Origin: Alphaproteobacteria bacterium LSUCC0684
GTDB lineage: Bacteria; Pseudomonadota; Alphaproteobacteria; Puniceispirillales; UBA1172
Reading direction: 5' to 3'
NCBI GenBank assembly: GCA_041228335.1
Contig: CP166130.1
Span: 2,575,001-2,639,000, forward strand
DNA: 64,000 nt
Below the pieces are notes generated by a model. It was not told where the DNA came from and did no database searches. It saw nothing but the letters and a program-made list of their open reading frames with translations. The position numbers and the translations under genes are program-made. How positions within the stretch are numbered: position 1 is the first letter of the stretch; each line of letters starts with the position of its first letter. Positions 10,670-20,800 of this stretch are shown here, piece by piece.

Positions 10670-11956
10670 ATGTCTATTGAAATCAAGGTTCCATCACTGG
10701 GCGAATCGGTCAGCGAGGCTACGGTCGCGCGCTGGCTTAAAAATGTCGGTGACGCCGTCGCGCAGGATGAACCCGTCGTTGAGCTCGAAACCGACAAGGT
10801 TACCCTTGAAGTGCCAGCACCCGCTGCAGGTGTGCTCTCCAGCCAGGTGGTGGCAAGCGGGGAAACGGTCGGGCTCAATGCTGTCCTTGCTCTGATGGAT
10901 GAAGGTGCCGCACCAGTGGTGAGTTCGGCGCCGCCCAAGGCTGATGCTCCGGTTAAAACTCCAACGCCTGCCGCAGTTGAAAAGCCAGCCCCTACTATTG
11001 CTCCGTCACCTGCCCCAGCACAGGCTCAGGCTTCATCCTCGGCGGTAACGCTGTCTCCGGCGGTGCGCCGTCTTGTTGAAGAAAACAACCTTGATCCCGC
11101 TTTGATTCCGGCAACAGGTAAAGATGGCCGCCTGACCAAGGGCGATGTCCTGGTGGCCATAGAAAAGGGTCTTGCCAAGGCAGGGTCTGTTGCGGCCCCC
11201 ACGATCACCGCCGCCCCATCTGCTCCGCGGCCAAGGGTAGATGATGCCCGCGAGGAACGTGTTCCAATGACGCGTCTGCGCAAGGTCATTGCCCAGCGGC
11301 TCAAGGATGCCCAGAATTCGGCTGCCATGCTCACCACCTTCAACGAGGTGGATATGAGTGCGGTGATGGCGTTGCGTGCAGAATATAAGGATGATTTTGA
11401 GAAAACCTACGGGGTTCGCCTCGGTTTCATGTCCTTTTTTGTCCGTGCCGCGATTGAAGCGCTTAAGGAGTTTCCGGCCGTCAATGCCGAGATTCACGGC
11501 GATGATATCATCTATAAGAATTTCTATAATATCGGGGTGGCCGTCGGCACATCGCAGGGACTCGTGGTGCCGGTCCTCAAAGATGCCGATGCCATGAGTT
11601 TTGCTGAAACCGAAGCGACCATCAACGCCTTTGGCAAAAAGGCCAAGGATGGCCAGCTCAGCATGGATGACATGTCGGGCGGGACCTTCACCATTTCCAA
11701 TGGGGGCGTATATGGATCGATGATGTCAACCCCTATTCTGAACCTGCCACAAAGCGGGATTCTCGGCATGCATAATATCCAGAAACGTGCCGTGGTCATC
11801 AGCGGTAAATCAGGAGATGAAATTGTGATCCGTCCCATGATGTATCTTGCCCTTTCCTATGATCACCGGATTATCGATGGCCGAGAGGCGGTATCCTTCC
11901 TCGTGCGCATCAAATCGATGATTGAGGATCCAAGACGGTTGCTGCTTGGTCTGTAA
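10670..11956 (+). CDS. sucB: Dihydrolipoyllysine-residue succinyltransferase (E2)
   Basis: Core acyltransferase of the 2-oxoglutarate dehydrogenase complex. 428 residues from the ATG at 10670; GAGG upstream supports it over the GTG at 10658. It has an N-terminal lipoyl domain with the lipoylation site [12 protein letters not shown], a Pro/Ala-rich hinge (about residues 80-130), a peripheral subunit-binding domain ([19 protein letters not shown]) and a C-terminal catalytic domain ending with the [10 protein letters not shown] active-site motif. One lipoyl domain, as expected for a succinyltransferase. Confidence 0.97.
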   Translation: MSIEIKVPSLGESVSEATVARWLKNVGDAVAQDEPVVELETDKVTLEVPAPAAGVLSSQVVASGETVGLNAVLALMDEGAAPVVSSAPPKADAPVKTPTPAAVEKPAPTIAPSPAPAQAQASSSAVTLSPAVRRLVEENNLDPALIPATGKDGRLTKGDVLVAIEKGLAKAGSVAAPTITAAPSAPRPRVDDAREERVPMTRLRKVIAQRLKDAQNSAAMLTTFNEVDMSAVMALRAEYKDDFEKTYGVRLGFMSFFVRAAIEALKEFPAVNAEIHGDDIIYKNFYNIGVAVGTSQGLVVPVLKDADAMSFAETEATINAFGKKAKDGQLSMDDMSGGTFTISNGGVYGSMMSTPILNLPQSGILGMHNIQKRAVVISGKSGDEIVIRPMMYLALSYDHRIIDGREAVSFLVRIKSMIEDPRRLLLGL

Positions 11957-11980
11957 ACTAAAACGATAAGGAGTGCCGTC

Positions 11981-13393
11981 ATGGCAATCTCATCCCCTGC
12001 TGATCTCATTGTCATCGGTGCTGGTCCAGGCGGCTATGTTGCCGCCATCAGGGCAGCCCAACTCGGGATGAAGGTTATTGTCGTTGAAAAACGCGCGACG
12101 CTTGGCGGGACATGTCTCAATGTTGGCTGCATCCCCTCGAAGGCGCTACTCAATTCATCGGAAAAATACGCCGAAATCGCCTCGGGCGGGCTTGAAAAAT
12201 ATGGCATCACCCTCGGTCGGCCCAAGCTTGATCTTGCGGCCATGATGAAGTCCAAGGATGACGTGGTGAGCAGTCTGACCACGGGAATAGATCATCTTTT
12301 CCGCAAGAACAAGATCACCCGGATTGAGGGCCTTGCCACCATCACCGCTCCGGGTGAGGTCAAGGTAACTCGCGGTGACAAGACCGAGATGCTGAAAACA
12401 GAACGGATACTGATTGCTACCGGCTCCGAGCCTTCGAGCCTGCCCGATGTGGTGATCGATGAGAAGAAGATCGTCTCTTCAACAGGGGCACTGGAACTGA
12501 CGTCTGTGCCGAAAAAGCTGGTCCTGATCGGTGCTGGTTACATTGGCCTTGAGATGGGAACGGTGTGGCGGCGGCTTGGGGCTGAAGTCGAGGTGGTGGA
12601 GTATCTGCCGCGTATTCTGCCGGGAATGGACAGTGAACTTGCTCGCAAATTCAAGACAATTCTGGAAAAGCAGGGCATATCCTTCCGTCTTTCTACCGCT
12701 GTCAAGGCAGCGAAAGCGAACAAATCGGGTGTCGTGCTGGATATCGAGCCTGCGGAAGGTGGTGACCGGGAGAAACTCACCGCTGATATCGTGCTGGTTG
12801 CGGTGGGCCGGAAACCGAATACCGAAGGACTTGGCCTTGAAGAGATCGGGCTTCTCCTCGATGATCGTGGGCGCATTCCTGTTGATGAAGATTTTGAAAC
12901 GGTCATCCCAGGTATTTTTGCCATCGGTGACGTTATCCCCGGGCCGATGTTGGCCCATAAAGCAGAAGAAGATGGTGTTGCTGCCGTTGAGATTATGGCA
13001 GGTCTCGCCGGACATGTGGATTACGATCATGTCCCCGGTATTGTTTATACTGCGCCGGAAATTGCCACCCTTGGCAAAAGCGAGGATCAGCTTAAAGAGG
13101 CTGGCATTGCCTACAATAAGGGCGTATTCCCCTTGCAGGCGAACAGTCGCGCCCGGGCCGTCGGCCATGGCGAAGGTTTCGTAAAGATTCTGGCTGATAA
13201 AGCCACCGATAAAGTGCTCGGCGTTCATATTATAGGCCATGAGGCTGGGACGGTCATTCATGAATGCGCCACCGCCATGGCGTTTGGAGCTTCTAGTGAA
13301 GATATCGCCCGGACATGTCATGGTCACCCGACATTGAACGAAGCGGTGAAGGAAGCCGCTCTTGCCGTCGACGGCCGCGCCATACATATCTGA
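11981..13393 (+). CDS. lpdA: Dihydrolipoyl dehydrogenase (E3)
   Basis: FAD enzyme reoxidising dihydrolipoamide with NAD. 470 residues. It shows an N-terminal FAD motif IVIGAGPGGYVAA, the redox-active disulfide GGTCLNVGCIPSKALL, an NAD motif LIGAGYIGLEMGTVW, and the C-terminal dimer-interface catalytic pair in CHGHPTLNEAVKEA. AAGGAG lies 7 bases before the ATG. The location after sucAB makes the 2-oxoglutarate complex its first partner; it may also serve other complexes. Confidence 0.97.
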   Translation: MAISSPADLIVIGAGPGGYVAAIRAAQLGMKVIVVEKRATLGGTCLNVGCIPSKALLNSSEKYAEIASGGLEKYGITLGRPKLDLAAMMKSKDDVVSSLTTGIDHLFRKNKITRIEGLATITAPGEVKVTRGDKTEMLKTERILIATGSEPSSLPDVVIDEKKIVSSTGALELTSVPKKLVLIGAGYIGLEMGTVWRRLGAEVEVVEYLPRILPGMDSELARKFKTILEKQGISFRLSTAVKAAKANKSGVVLDIEPAEGGDREKLTADIVLVAVGRKPNTEGLGLEEIGLLLDDRGRIPVDEDFETVIPGIFAIGDVIPGPMLAHKAEEDGVAAVEIMAGLAGHVDYDHVPGIVYTAPEIATLGKSEDQLKEAGIAYNKGVFPLQANSRARAVGHGEGFVKILADKATDKVLGVHIIGHEAGTVIHECATAMAFGASSEDIARTCHGHPTLNEAVKEAALAVDGRAIHI

Positions 13394-13412
13394 AACCGGC
13401 AGCGTTGATCTT

Positions 13413-13757
13413 CTAGCTTGCCCGCATCTTTGAGAAAAGGGTGATCAGCACAACGCCGGCAATAATGAGGGTAATGCCGATGATCGCCGGCAGATCAGGT
13501 TTCTCGTTGAACCGGATGATCGAGATAAGGGTGATAAATACAATTCCCAACGCTGACCAGAAGGCATAAGTCACGGCAACAGGAACATGGCGCATGGTCA
13601 GGATCATGAAATAGAAGGAAATACCGTAGCCGACGGGTATCAACAGCGATGGAAGAAGCACGGAAAACTCTTTCGAGGCCTTTAGCGATACCGTGCCGAT
13701 AATCTCGCCGACAATCGCCAGTGTCAGCCAGAGCCAGGCGATGAGTGGGATGGACAT
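13413..13757 (-). CDS. Small multidrug resistance (SMR/EmrE-type) transporter
   Basis: Predicted proton-coupled exporter of cationic compounds, working as a dimer. 114 residues from the ATG at 13757, where AGGAAA supplies a ribosome site; the frame extends to 13814 without support. Four hydrophobic helices are visible. The essential membrane glutamate lies in AIVGEIIGTVSLKAS and the conserved aromatic turn is TYAFWSALGIV, as in EmrE. Which subtype (Qac, Gdx or polyamine) cannot be decided. It may be read through from xerC, whose stop is 87 bases upstream. Confidence 0.85.
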   Translation of the reverse strand: MSIPLIAWLWLTLAIVGEIIGTVSLKASKEFSVLLPSLLIPVGYGISFYFMILTMRHVPVAVTYAFWSALGIVFITLISIIRFNEKPDLPAIIGITLIIAGVVLITLFSKMRAS

Positions 13758-13844
13758 GCGCGTTTCCTGAAATGATTGATCCGCATCTTTAATATCGTTT
13801 GTTTCCCCACCCATGTCCAGTGAAGTATGGGAAAGAGACCCCCG

Positions 13845-14735
13845 TTACCTCCGGGCCGCTCTTGGATGAGTGTTGGCATGAACGTCTTCAATATGCCCGC
13901 TATCAATGGCGGTATAGCGCTGGGTGGTAGAGAGGCTGGCATGGCCAAGAAGGGATTGAATTGCCCTCAGATCTCCACCCCCTGCCAGAAGGTGCGTTGC
14001 AAACGCATGACGAAGGGCATGGGGTGTTGCGGTCTTATCAAGACCGAGGTGATGGCGAAGTTTTTCCATCAGACGCTGGATCGATCTGGCGTTGAGGGGA
14101 CCGCCCCGGCTTGAAACAAAAAGCGGCCCATCCGGCCCCGGATCAAAGGGGCTCACCGCAAGCCAGGCATCAACAGCAAAACGGACAGCATCAATCACTG
14201 GAATATCGCGTGATTTTCCCCCCTTGCCCTCTATTCTGAGCCAGGCACCGAGTGGCGCATCGCGCCGCCGCAATGCCAGTGCCTCCGATAACCTCAATCC
14301 GCAACCATAAAGAAGGCTTAGAACAGCAACATCCCGGGTTTTTACCCAGTCCGGTGCATCTAGACTGCGAATGGCGTGCAATAAACCGGCCGCTTCGTCT
14401 TGACTGACAGTTTTGGGAATGGTGGCTGGAAGCCTGGGGGATTTCATGAATGTGATTTCCGCGGCAGGATACAGCCCGGAACGGCTGCCATACCGGTAAA
14501 AACTGCGAATGGCGGAAACCCGGCGGGCAATCGTTGTTCGTGCCAGTTTCTGGCGGGCAAGTTCGGCAAGATAACCCCGGAATTCCGCCTTGCTGATTTC
14601 CTCGCTGCGGAGCTGGTGTTTCTGCAGATAATCAAACCAGTTATCCAAGTCCCGGCGATAAGCATCCAGCGTGTTGGAAGGATAGCGTTTTTCGTGGGTC
14701 AGCCAGTTCAACCAGTGACGCCTTGCGTCGATCAT
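13845..14735 (-). CDS. xerC: Site-specific tyrosine recombinase XerC
   Basis: Resolves chromosome dimers at dif with XerD. 296 residues. It has an N-terminal SAM-like core-binding domain and a C-terminal catalytic domain with the Arg in LLYGCGLRLSEALAL, HALRHAFATHLLAGG (His-x-x-Arg), the later HA in LLGHASLSTT, and the nucleophile Tyr in TQRYTAID. It overlaps DUF484 by 4 bases, the usual proteobacterial pairing, so this is the housekeeping recombinase and not a mobile-element integrase. It could be XerD, but the DUF484 pairing favours XerC. Confidence 0.92.
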   Translation of the reverse strand: MIDARRHWLNWLTHEKRYPSNTLDAYRRDLDNWFDYLQKHQLRSEEISKAEFRGYLAELARQKLARTTIARRVSAIRSFYRYGSRSGLYPAAEITFMKSPRLPATIPKTVSQDEAAGLLHAIRSLDAPDWVKTRDVAVLSLLYGCGLRLSEALALRRRDAPLGAWLRIEGKGGKSRDIPVIDAVRFAVDAWLAVSPFDPGPDGPLFVSSRGGPLNARSIQRLMEKLRHHLGLDKTATPHALRHAFATHLLAGGGDLRAIQSLLGHASLSTTQRYTAIDSGHIEDVHANTHPRAARR

Positions 14736-15442
14736 CCCTGCACTCCCCGGGCAAGCAGACCGATGGCAATCATCCGAACGGTAAATTCAAGCAGGTCTGT
14801 TCCGTGACCTTCGGTGAAACTGTGTTCGTCCTTACCCGCAAGTGCAAGAAGCGATCCATGGGTAAGATCGCCGCTCGCATCGCCATGTCTCACATCCTCC
14901 CTGGGCAGGATGGTCGGTAAGGCGGCAACGGCTATGCTTGCTGGTGGTGATTTCAGCTGCTGGCGGAAAATTTCACCCTGAAGGCCGACCGGCCTTCCAA
15001 GGCTGAAACGCGCGCCGCCGGTCAGTCTAGCTATATAGCCGCCGTCAAGAGACAGGACATAAGGGCATTGAGCGAGGGGGGATGTATCAGGCACAATCAA
15101 CGTAGCGGCAGCTGTATCGAGAATGTCAGGAAAACTGTCAAGGATCAGGCGGGCAATTTCCTCCGAACTGCGCGCTGCTATCAGAAGACAACAGGCATGG
15201 TGAACTCGCCCCTGGATAATCTGGTTTTCAGCCGTGATGTTAACCATGCTACGGCCGGCGGCACGTGTCCGGCGCATCACATCCCTTGCCCGGTTAAGTA
15301 CAACCTGGCTCAGATCCACCACCTGCCCTGAACTTCCATGCGGGCCTGCCAATGCATCCATGATGCCGGATTCAAGAAGGTATTCGGGGTTATTATCAAG
15401 GAACCGCCTTATCTCCTGGTCACTGAATCTTGGGTCTGTCAT
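14732..15442 (-). CDS. DUF484 family protein
   Basis: GAF-like protein of unknown molecular role, usually encoded directly before xerC. 236 residues. The N-terminus FSDQEIRRFLDNNPEYLLE and the following FLSRQ-like helix region match the family, and the C-terminal half looks like a degenerate GAF fold (LDTAAATLIVPD...). Its stop and the xerC start overlap (ATGA), implying translational coupling. Function is inferred only by association with chromosome-dimer resolution. Confidence 0.85.
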   Translation of the reverse strand: MTDPRFSDQEIRRFLDNNPEYLLESGIMDALAGPHGSSGQVVDLSQVVLNRARDVMRRTRAAGRSMVNITAENQIIQGRVHHACCLLIAARSSEEIARLILDSFPDILDTAAATLIVPDTSPLAQCPYVLSLDGGYIARLTGGARFSLGRPVGLQGEIFRQQLKSPPASIAVAALPTILPREDVRHGDASGDLTHGSLLALAGKDEHSFTEGHGTDLLEFTVRMIAIGLLARGVQG

Positions 15443-15462
15443 GGCTGCTCTGGCAATATGGA

Positions 15463-16116
15463 TCAGAGAATGCTCTGTCCGGTTTTCTCCCAGTCTGCAA
15501 GAAAGGCTTCTAGTCCTTTGTCGGTCATGGGATGCTTGTACATGGCGTGAATAACCGATGGTGGGACCGTTGCTACGTCAGCACCGATCAGGGCGGCGTC
15601 AACAACATGCTGAACACCGCGTACCGAAGCAACCAGCACTTCGGTGGCAAAATCGTAATTGGCATAGATAGTAACAATTTCTTCGATCAGCCCCATGCCA
15701 TCCTGTCCCAGATCATCGAGACGGCCGATGAAAGGGGAAATAAAACGAGCTCCTGCTTTGGCTGCCAGCATGGCCTGGGCCGGAGAGAAACACAACGTCA
15801 CGTTAACCATGATCCCGTCATCAGAAAGTGCCTTGCACGTGGCAAGGCCTGCGGGTGTAAGCGGCACTTTGACGGCGACATTTTCAGCGATGGCAGAAAG
15901 TTTGCGGCCTTCGGCCAGCATCTTCTCAGGGTCGGTTGCCGTGACTTCAGCGCTGACAGGACCATCCACCATAGCGCAGATTTCAGCAATGGTCTCACCC
16001 ATGTCGCGGCCGGATTTGGCGATAAGCGACGGGTTTGTGGTAACGCCATCAATCAGACCGGTATCGGCTAGGGCACGGATATCATCGAGATTGGCGGTAT
16101 CAAGAAACAGTTTCAT
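15463..16116 (-). CDS. Transaldolase / fructose-6-phosphate aldolase family
   Basis: 217-residue short transaldolase (TalC/Fsa class), which moves dihydroxyacetone units in the pentose phosphate pathway or splits fructose 6-phosphate. [14 protein letters not shown] is the family start, GVTTNPSLI a substrate-site loop, and [13 protein letters not shown] holds the Schiff-base lysine. The later [25 protein letters not shown] segment is also typical. Single-domain fold and length fit. The tal versus fsa choice depends on one or two active-site residues I cannot call confidently. It lies 20 bases before DUF484. Confidence 0.9.
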   Translation of the reverse strand: MKLFLDTANLDDIRALADTGLIDGVTTNPSLIAKSGRDMGETIAEICAMVDGPVSAEVTATDPEKMLAEGRKLSAIAENVAVKVPLTPAGLATCKALSDDGIMVNVTLCFSPAQAMLAAKAGARFISPFIGRLDDLGQDGMGLIEEIVTIYANYDFATEVLVASVRGVQHVVDAALIGADVATVPPSVIHAMYKHPMTDKGLEAFLADWEKTGQSIL

Positions 16117-16274
16117 CTATAAAGCCTCGAGGTTATGGGTAGCATCTTGGGCACGGGCAAGGGTAGGATATTCCCGTAGAAAAATACAATGGAATAACTA
16201 TACGTGATAATCCTGATTTTCTCCAGCCGGATCATTGCCAAGTGTGGTGGCAAAGAAGCAAAAGGATACACATC

Positions 16275-18506
16275 TTGACGGTGACAGTTTCATTTAGTGA
16301 TTCGGAAACAGACAGAAAGCCGCCCTACTCCATCCGCGTCTGGCTTGCAACGCCTGTACCCATAGGCAATGGTGTGCTGGATTACCTTGCCGAAGATGAC
16401 GTGCCACCAAGAGGTCAGGTGGTAATTGTCCCGCTTGGATCAAGGCAAATCCCGGGTGTGGTGCTTGGCCCCACCGATGGTCAGGGCCAGGAGATGGCCC
16501 CAGAAGATACCAAACCCAAGTTGCGTCCTATACTTCACTGGGCGGATCTGCCGCCGCTCTCGCCTGCTTTTTTGGACTGGCTAGGCCGGGTGGCAAGCTG
16601 GACCATGGCCCATCCGGGAGCGGTATTGCGCATGGCTCTGCCTGTTCCAAAGGGGCTTTATGATCTTCCCCCTCAAATGGGTTGGGTCACCGCTTGCCCA
16701 CCGCGTGATGATATCAGTTCGGCCCGTAACAGGGTGCTTGAAGCCGCTTTTGGCCTTCCGGCGATGACCGCCACTGATATGGCGTATTTTGCTGGAGTCA
16801 GTCCATCCACCATTCGCACCATGGCCAAGGCAGGCCTTCTTCTTGAAGCGCCAATGGTTAGCGATAATATCACGCCACCTGATCCTGAGCGTGCTGGCCT
16901 CTCGCTAAATTCTGAGCAGAAAACCGCCGCCGAGACCCTTGGCGAGGCGACAGCAAGAGGAGGCTATGCGCCTTTTGTCCTGGATGGAATTACTGGCTCA
17001 GGGAAAACCGAAGTCTATTTTGACGCCATCGCCTCGGTATTGAAGCAGGATCGGCAAGCTTTGATACTTCTCCCTGAAATTGCACTTTCACCTGCAACCG
17101 AAGATCGCTTCACTCGACGTTTCGGCGCAAGACCGGTTTTGTGGCACAGCGGCTTGACCGAAACCAGGCGAGTTGATGCCTTCCGCCGACTAACTGAAGG
17201 CGGCCCAATGGTGGTGGTGGGGGCGCGGTCTGCCCTCTTTCTGCCATTCCGGGACCTGGGTCTGATCGTCGTCGACGAAGAACATGACCCGAGCTACAAG
17301 CAGGATGAGCAGGTTGTCTATCACGCAAGGGATATGGCGGTGATGCGGGCATCATTTGAGCAGATACCCATCATTCTGGCATCCGCAACACCATCGCTTG
17401 AGACGGAAGTCAATATTGAGCGTGGCCGCTACAAAAGACTTACCCTCTCCTCGCGCATCGGACAGGCTGATCTGCCGACACTAAAACTGGTGGATATGCG
17501 TAAAACACCGCCAGAACGGCAGGCCTGGCTGGCCCCGCCGCTTGTTTCAGCGATCGCTGAAACCTTGGAGAAAGGGCAGCAGACGCTACTTTTTCTCAAT
17601 CGGAGAGGTTACGCGCCTGTTACCCTCTGCCGTACCTGCGGGGAGCGAATCACCTGCCCGAACTGCGCGACCTGGCTTGTGGATCATCGCCAGAGCAGAG
17701 ATTTGCGTTGTCATCATTGTGGTCATCGCATGCGCCAGCCGGATAGCTGTCCTTCCTGCGGCACGGCAGATCATCTGGTAGCCTGCGGGCCTGGGGTTGA
17801 ACGTCTGGCCGAAGAAGTCAGCCATCGGTTTCCCGAAGCGCGTCAGGCTATTCTATCGAGCGATCATGTTAAAACACCAGCAGCCTTGGCGGATTTCATC
17901 CGGACCGTAGAGGATCGTGAAGTCGATATCATCATTGGCACCCAAATGGTTGCCAAAGGGCATCATTTCCCTGATCTGACACTGGTTGGTGTGGTTGACG
18001 CAGATCTTGGACTCGCTGGCGGAGATTTGAGAGCGGCGGAACATACATGGCAGTTGCTTGTGCAAGTAGCTGGCCGGGCTGGACGATCGGAGCATAAAGG
18101 ACAAGCTCTGCTTCAGACACATATGCCCGACACGCCGGTGCTTCAGGCGCTGATGAGGCGTGATAGAGCAATGTTTCTCGACGCGGAAAAGTCAGCCCGA
18201 GCTGCGGCCGGTATGCCGCCATATGGCCGGCTTGCCGGTCTTCTTCTGACGAGCGCCTCAGAGGTGGACCTCAAGGAATCAGCCGCCGAGCTTGGGCGTA
18301 CCAGGCCGGTTTATGAAGGTGTATCCATTCTGGGACCGGCTCCGGCGCCCATTGCCCGTCTGAGAGGACGCTACCGGATGCGGTTTCTTGTCAAGGCTGA
18401 ACGTCAGGTCGATATCCAGGCAATTCTGCGGGAATGGCTTGAACCCCGGCATCTCCCAAGGTCTGTCCGTTGCCAGATCGATGTTGACCCGTATCATTTT
18501 TTCTGA
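16275..18506 (+). CDS. priA: Primosomal protein N' (replication restart helicase)
   Basis: 3'-to-5' helicase that reloads the replisome at stalled forks. 743 residues from the TTG at 16275, preceded by AAAGGA with 8-base spacing; a GTG at 16242 is an alternative with no ribosome site. It shows an N-terminal DNA-binding domain (about residues 1-100), Walker A GITGSGKTEVYF, Walker B VVDEEHDPSYKQ, and two zinc clusters (CRTCGERITCPNC, CHHCGHRMRQPDSCPSCG). Its place before the F1-ATPase genes is conserved in alphaproteobacteria. Confidence 0.95.
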   Translation: MTVTVSFSDSETDRKPPYSIRVWLATPVPIGNGVLDYLAEDDVPPRGQVVIVPLGSRQIPGVVLGPTDGQGQEMAPEDTKPKLRPILHWADLPPLSPAFLDWLGRVASWTMAHPGAVLRMALPVPKGLYDLPPQMGWVTACPPRDDISSARNRVLEAAFGLPAMTATDMAYFAGVSPSTIRTMAKAGLLLEAPMVSDNITPPDPERAGLSLNSEQKTAAETLGEATARGGYAPFVLDGITGSGKTEVYFDAIASVLKQDRQALILLPEIALSPATEDRFTRRFGARPVLWHSGLTETRRVDAFRRLTEGGPMVVVGARSALFLPFRDLGLIVVDEEHDPSYKQDEQVVYHARDMAVMRASFEQIPIILASATPSLETEVNIERGRYKRLTLSSRIGQADLPTLKLVDMRKTPPERQAWLAPPLVSAIAETLEKGQQTLLFLNRRGYAPVTLCRTCGERITCPNCATWLVDHRQSRDLRCHHCGHRMRQPDSCPSCGTADHLVACGPGVERLAEEVSHRFPEARQAILSSDHVKTPAALADFIRTVEDREVDIIIGTQMVAKGHHFPDLTLVGVVDADLGLAGGDLRAAEHTWQLLVQVAGRAGRSEHKGQALLQTHMPDTPVLQALMRRDRAMFLDAEKSARAAAGMPPYGRLAGLLLTSASEVDLKESAAELGRTRPVYEGVSILGPAPAPIARLRGRYRMRFLVKAERQVDIQAILREWLEPRHLPRSVRCQIDVDPYHFF

Positions 18507-18683
18507 GGGAGAAGGGAGAAAAGAGGTGCTTTTAATGGGCAATTTGCCACGCTTTAGGCTTTCCCGTTTCTCAAGGCTTGCCTATCCGGATCGACTGTGA
18601 TAGCACCCCATTAACCTAGGTTGTTTTCACGGTGACAGACTGCCTTAAGGGTATGTCTGCTGGTACTGCACAGGAGGTCATCC

Positions 18684-19238
18684 GTGTCATCAAATCTGGC
18701 TGGATTTACTGGCCGTTATGCTACTGCGTTGTTTGAACTCGCCGATGAGACTGGCCGCGTTGACGCCGTTGCCAATGACCTTGCGGCTCTCTCCGAACTT
18801 TTGAAATCTTCCGAAGATCTCTATCGTCTTGTTTCATCCCCGGCGATTGCCCGTGATGATCAATCTAGGGCCATGACGGCCGTGCTTGAAAAGGCTGGGG
18901 CAGATGATCTCGTTCAGAAATTTATCGGTGTTGTTGCGGAAAATGGACGACTTTTTGCCCTGCCTGCCATCATCGACCGTTTTATGGCTGATCTTGCCGC
19001 CCGCCGCGGTGAGGTTTCTGCCGAAGTCGTTTCAGCTGTGTCGCTTGACGGCAAGCTGGAGAAAGAGGTGAAGTCTGCCGTGGCAAAAGTTGCGGGCAGT
19101 GACAAGATTTCTCTTTCCATGCGGGTGGATCCGTCATTGATTGGCGGCCTCATTGTCCGTGTGGGTTCACGCATGATAGATACATCGATCAAAACCAAGC
19201 TCAACAGGCTTGAAATGACCATGAAGGGTGTAGGGTAA
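18684..19238 (+). CDS. atpH: ATP synthase F1 delta subunit
   Basis: Peripheral-stalk subunit joining F1 to the b subunits. 184 residues beginning at a GTG with a strong AGGAGG site (18671-18676). The N-terminal helical domain [15 protein letters not shown] and the C-terminal [23 protein letters not shown] signature are both present. First gene of the F1 operon; no Fo genes are adjacent, which is the alphaproteobacterial split arrangement. It abuts atpA (stop/start overlap TAATG). Confidence 0.97.
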   Translation: MSSNLAGFTGRYATALFELADETGRVDAVANDLAALSELLKSSEDLYRLVSSPAIARDDQSRAMTAVLEKAGADDLVQKFIGVVAENGRLFALPAIIDRFMADLAARRGEVSAEVVSAVSLDGKLEKEVKSAVAKVAGSDKISLSMRVDPSLIGGLIVRVGSRMIDTSIKTKLNRLEMTMKGVG

Positions 19239-20773
19239 TGGATATTCGCGCCGCTGAAATTTCAGCAATCCTTAAAGAACAGATCGCCAATTTTGGTAAT
19301 GAAGCCGAAGTGGCCGAGGTTGGCCGGGTACTTTCCGTCGGTGACGGTATTGCCCGTGTGCATGGCCTTGATGAAGTTCGCGCTGGTGAAATGGTGGAAT
19401 TCGATGGTGGTATCAAGGGCATGGCCCTGAACCTCGAAAGCGACAATGTCGGTATCGTGATTTTTGGTGATGACCGTTCAATTCAGGAAGGCCACATTGT
19501 CCGACGGACAGGTGCTATTGTGGATGTACCTACCGGCAAGGGATTGCTCGGGCGTGTGGTTGATGGTCTCGGCAACCCGATTGACGGCAAGGGCCCGATC
19601 AAGGGTGGAGAACGCCGCCGGGTTGAAGTCAAGGCACCTGGCATCATGCCGCGGAAATCGGTGCATGAGCCAATGCAGACCGGCCTCAAGGCCATCGACA
19701 GCCTGATTCCGATCGGCCGGGGTCAGCGGGAGCTCATCATCGGTGACCGCCAGACCGGCAAGACCGCCATTGCGGTTGATACTTTCCTTAACCAGAAAAG
19801 TGTTAATGATGCGGCAGGCAAGGACGACAGCAAGAAACTCTTCTGCATCTATGTTGCCGTTGGCCAGAAGCGTTCAACCGTGGCCCAGATCGTTCGTACC
19901 CTCGAAGAAAACGACGCTATGGATTATTCCATCGTCGTTGCGGCAACCGCATCTGACCCGGCGCCGCTGCAGTTTCTCGCGCCCTATACCGCCTGTGCGA
20001 TGGGTGAATATTTCCGCGACAACGGTATGCATGCCGTGATTGTCTATGACGATCTTTCCAAGCAGGCTGTTGCGTATCGTCAGATGTCTCTTCTGCTTCG
20101 CCGCCCGCCTGGCCGTGAAGCCTATCCTGGTGACGTTTTCTATCTTCACTCCCGTCTTCTGGAGCGGGCCGCAAAACTGAATGATGAAAATGGCGCAGGT
20201 TCCCTGACAGCCCTGCCCGTGATCGAAACACAGGGTGGTGACGTGTCGGCTTTTATTCCGACCAACGTGATTTCAATCACCGATGGCCAGATCTTCCTTG
20301 AAACCGAATTATTCTATCAAGGTATTCGTCCTGCGGTGAACGTCGGGCTTTCGGTGAGCCGAGTTGGCTCCGCCGCTCAGATCAAGGCGATGAAGCAAGT
20401 GGCCGGCACCATCAAACTGGAACTGGCTCAATATCGTGAAATGGCAGCCTTCGCGCAGTTTGCCTCTGACATGGATGCGGCAACACGGAAACTGCTTGAT
20501 CGCGGCTCACGCCTGACAGAGCTACTTAAGCAGCCCCAGTACAGCCCGATGCCGGTTGAAGAACAGGTGATTTCGATTTTTGCCGGGGTGAACGGGTATC
20601 TGGATACTATTCCCCTTGCTGATGTTGAGCGGTTCGAGAGCGGCCTCTTGGATCATATGCGCTCTGCTGGTAGCGCGCTGCTGGCAACGATACGGGAGGA
20701 AAAGGCAATTTCTGATGAAACCCGTGAGAAACTGACGGCCGAACTTGACGGATATGCCAAGGCTTTCGCCTAG
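19238..20773 (+). CDS. atpA: ATP synthase F1 alpha subunit
   Basis: Regulatory nucleotide-binding subunit of the F1 hexamer. 511 residues. It shows Walker [14 protein letters not shown], the signature [17 protein letters not shown], and the arginine-finger region within that signature. The N-terminus [19 protein letters not shown] is typical. It overlaps the atpH stop by one base. Confidence 0.98.
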   Translation: MDIRAAEISAILKEQIANFGNEAEVAEVGRVLSVGDGIARVHGLDEVRAGEMVEFDGGIKGMALNLESDNVGIVIFGDDRSIQEGHIVRRTGAIVDVPTGKGLLGRVVDGLGNPIDGKGPIKGGERRRVEVKAPGIMPRKSVHEPMQTGLKAIDSLIPIGRGQRELIIGDRQTGKTAIAVDTFLNQKSVNDAAGKDDSKKLFCIYVAVGQKRSTVAQIVRTLEENDAMDYSIVVAATASDPAPLQFLAPYTACAMGEYFRDNGMHAVIVYDDLSKQAVAYRQMSLLLRRPPGREAYPGDVFYLHSRLLERAAKLNDENGAGSLTALPVIETQGGDVSAFIPTNVISITDGQIFLETELFYQGIRPAVNVGLSVSRVGSAAQIKAMKQVAGTIKLELAQYREMAAFAQFASDMDAATRKLLDRGSRLTELLKQPQYSPMPVEEQVISIFAGVNGYLDTIPLADVERFESGLLDHMRSAGSALLATIREEKAISDETREKLTAELDGYAKAFA

Positions 20774-20800
20774 GCCTTGGTCCTGTTGGAGACGTAAGTC

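Noticed and set aside
12479-13387. Minus-strand open frame (302 codons) opposite lpdA
   Set aside because: Antisense of a complete dihydrolipoyl dehydrogenase; no plausible start signal or family match.
13845-14735. Tyrosine recombinase considered as a mobile-element integrase
   Set aside because: It overlaps DUF484, has XerC length and motifs, is not next to the tRNA gene and has no element genes around it.
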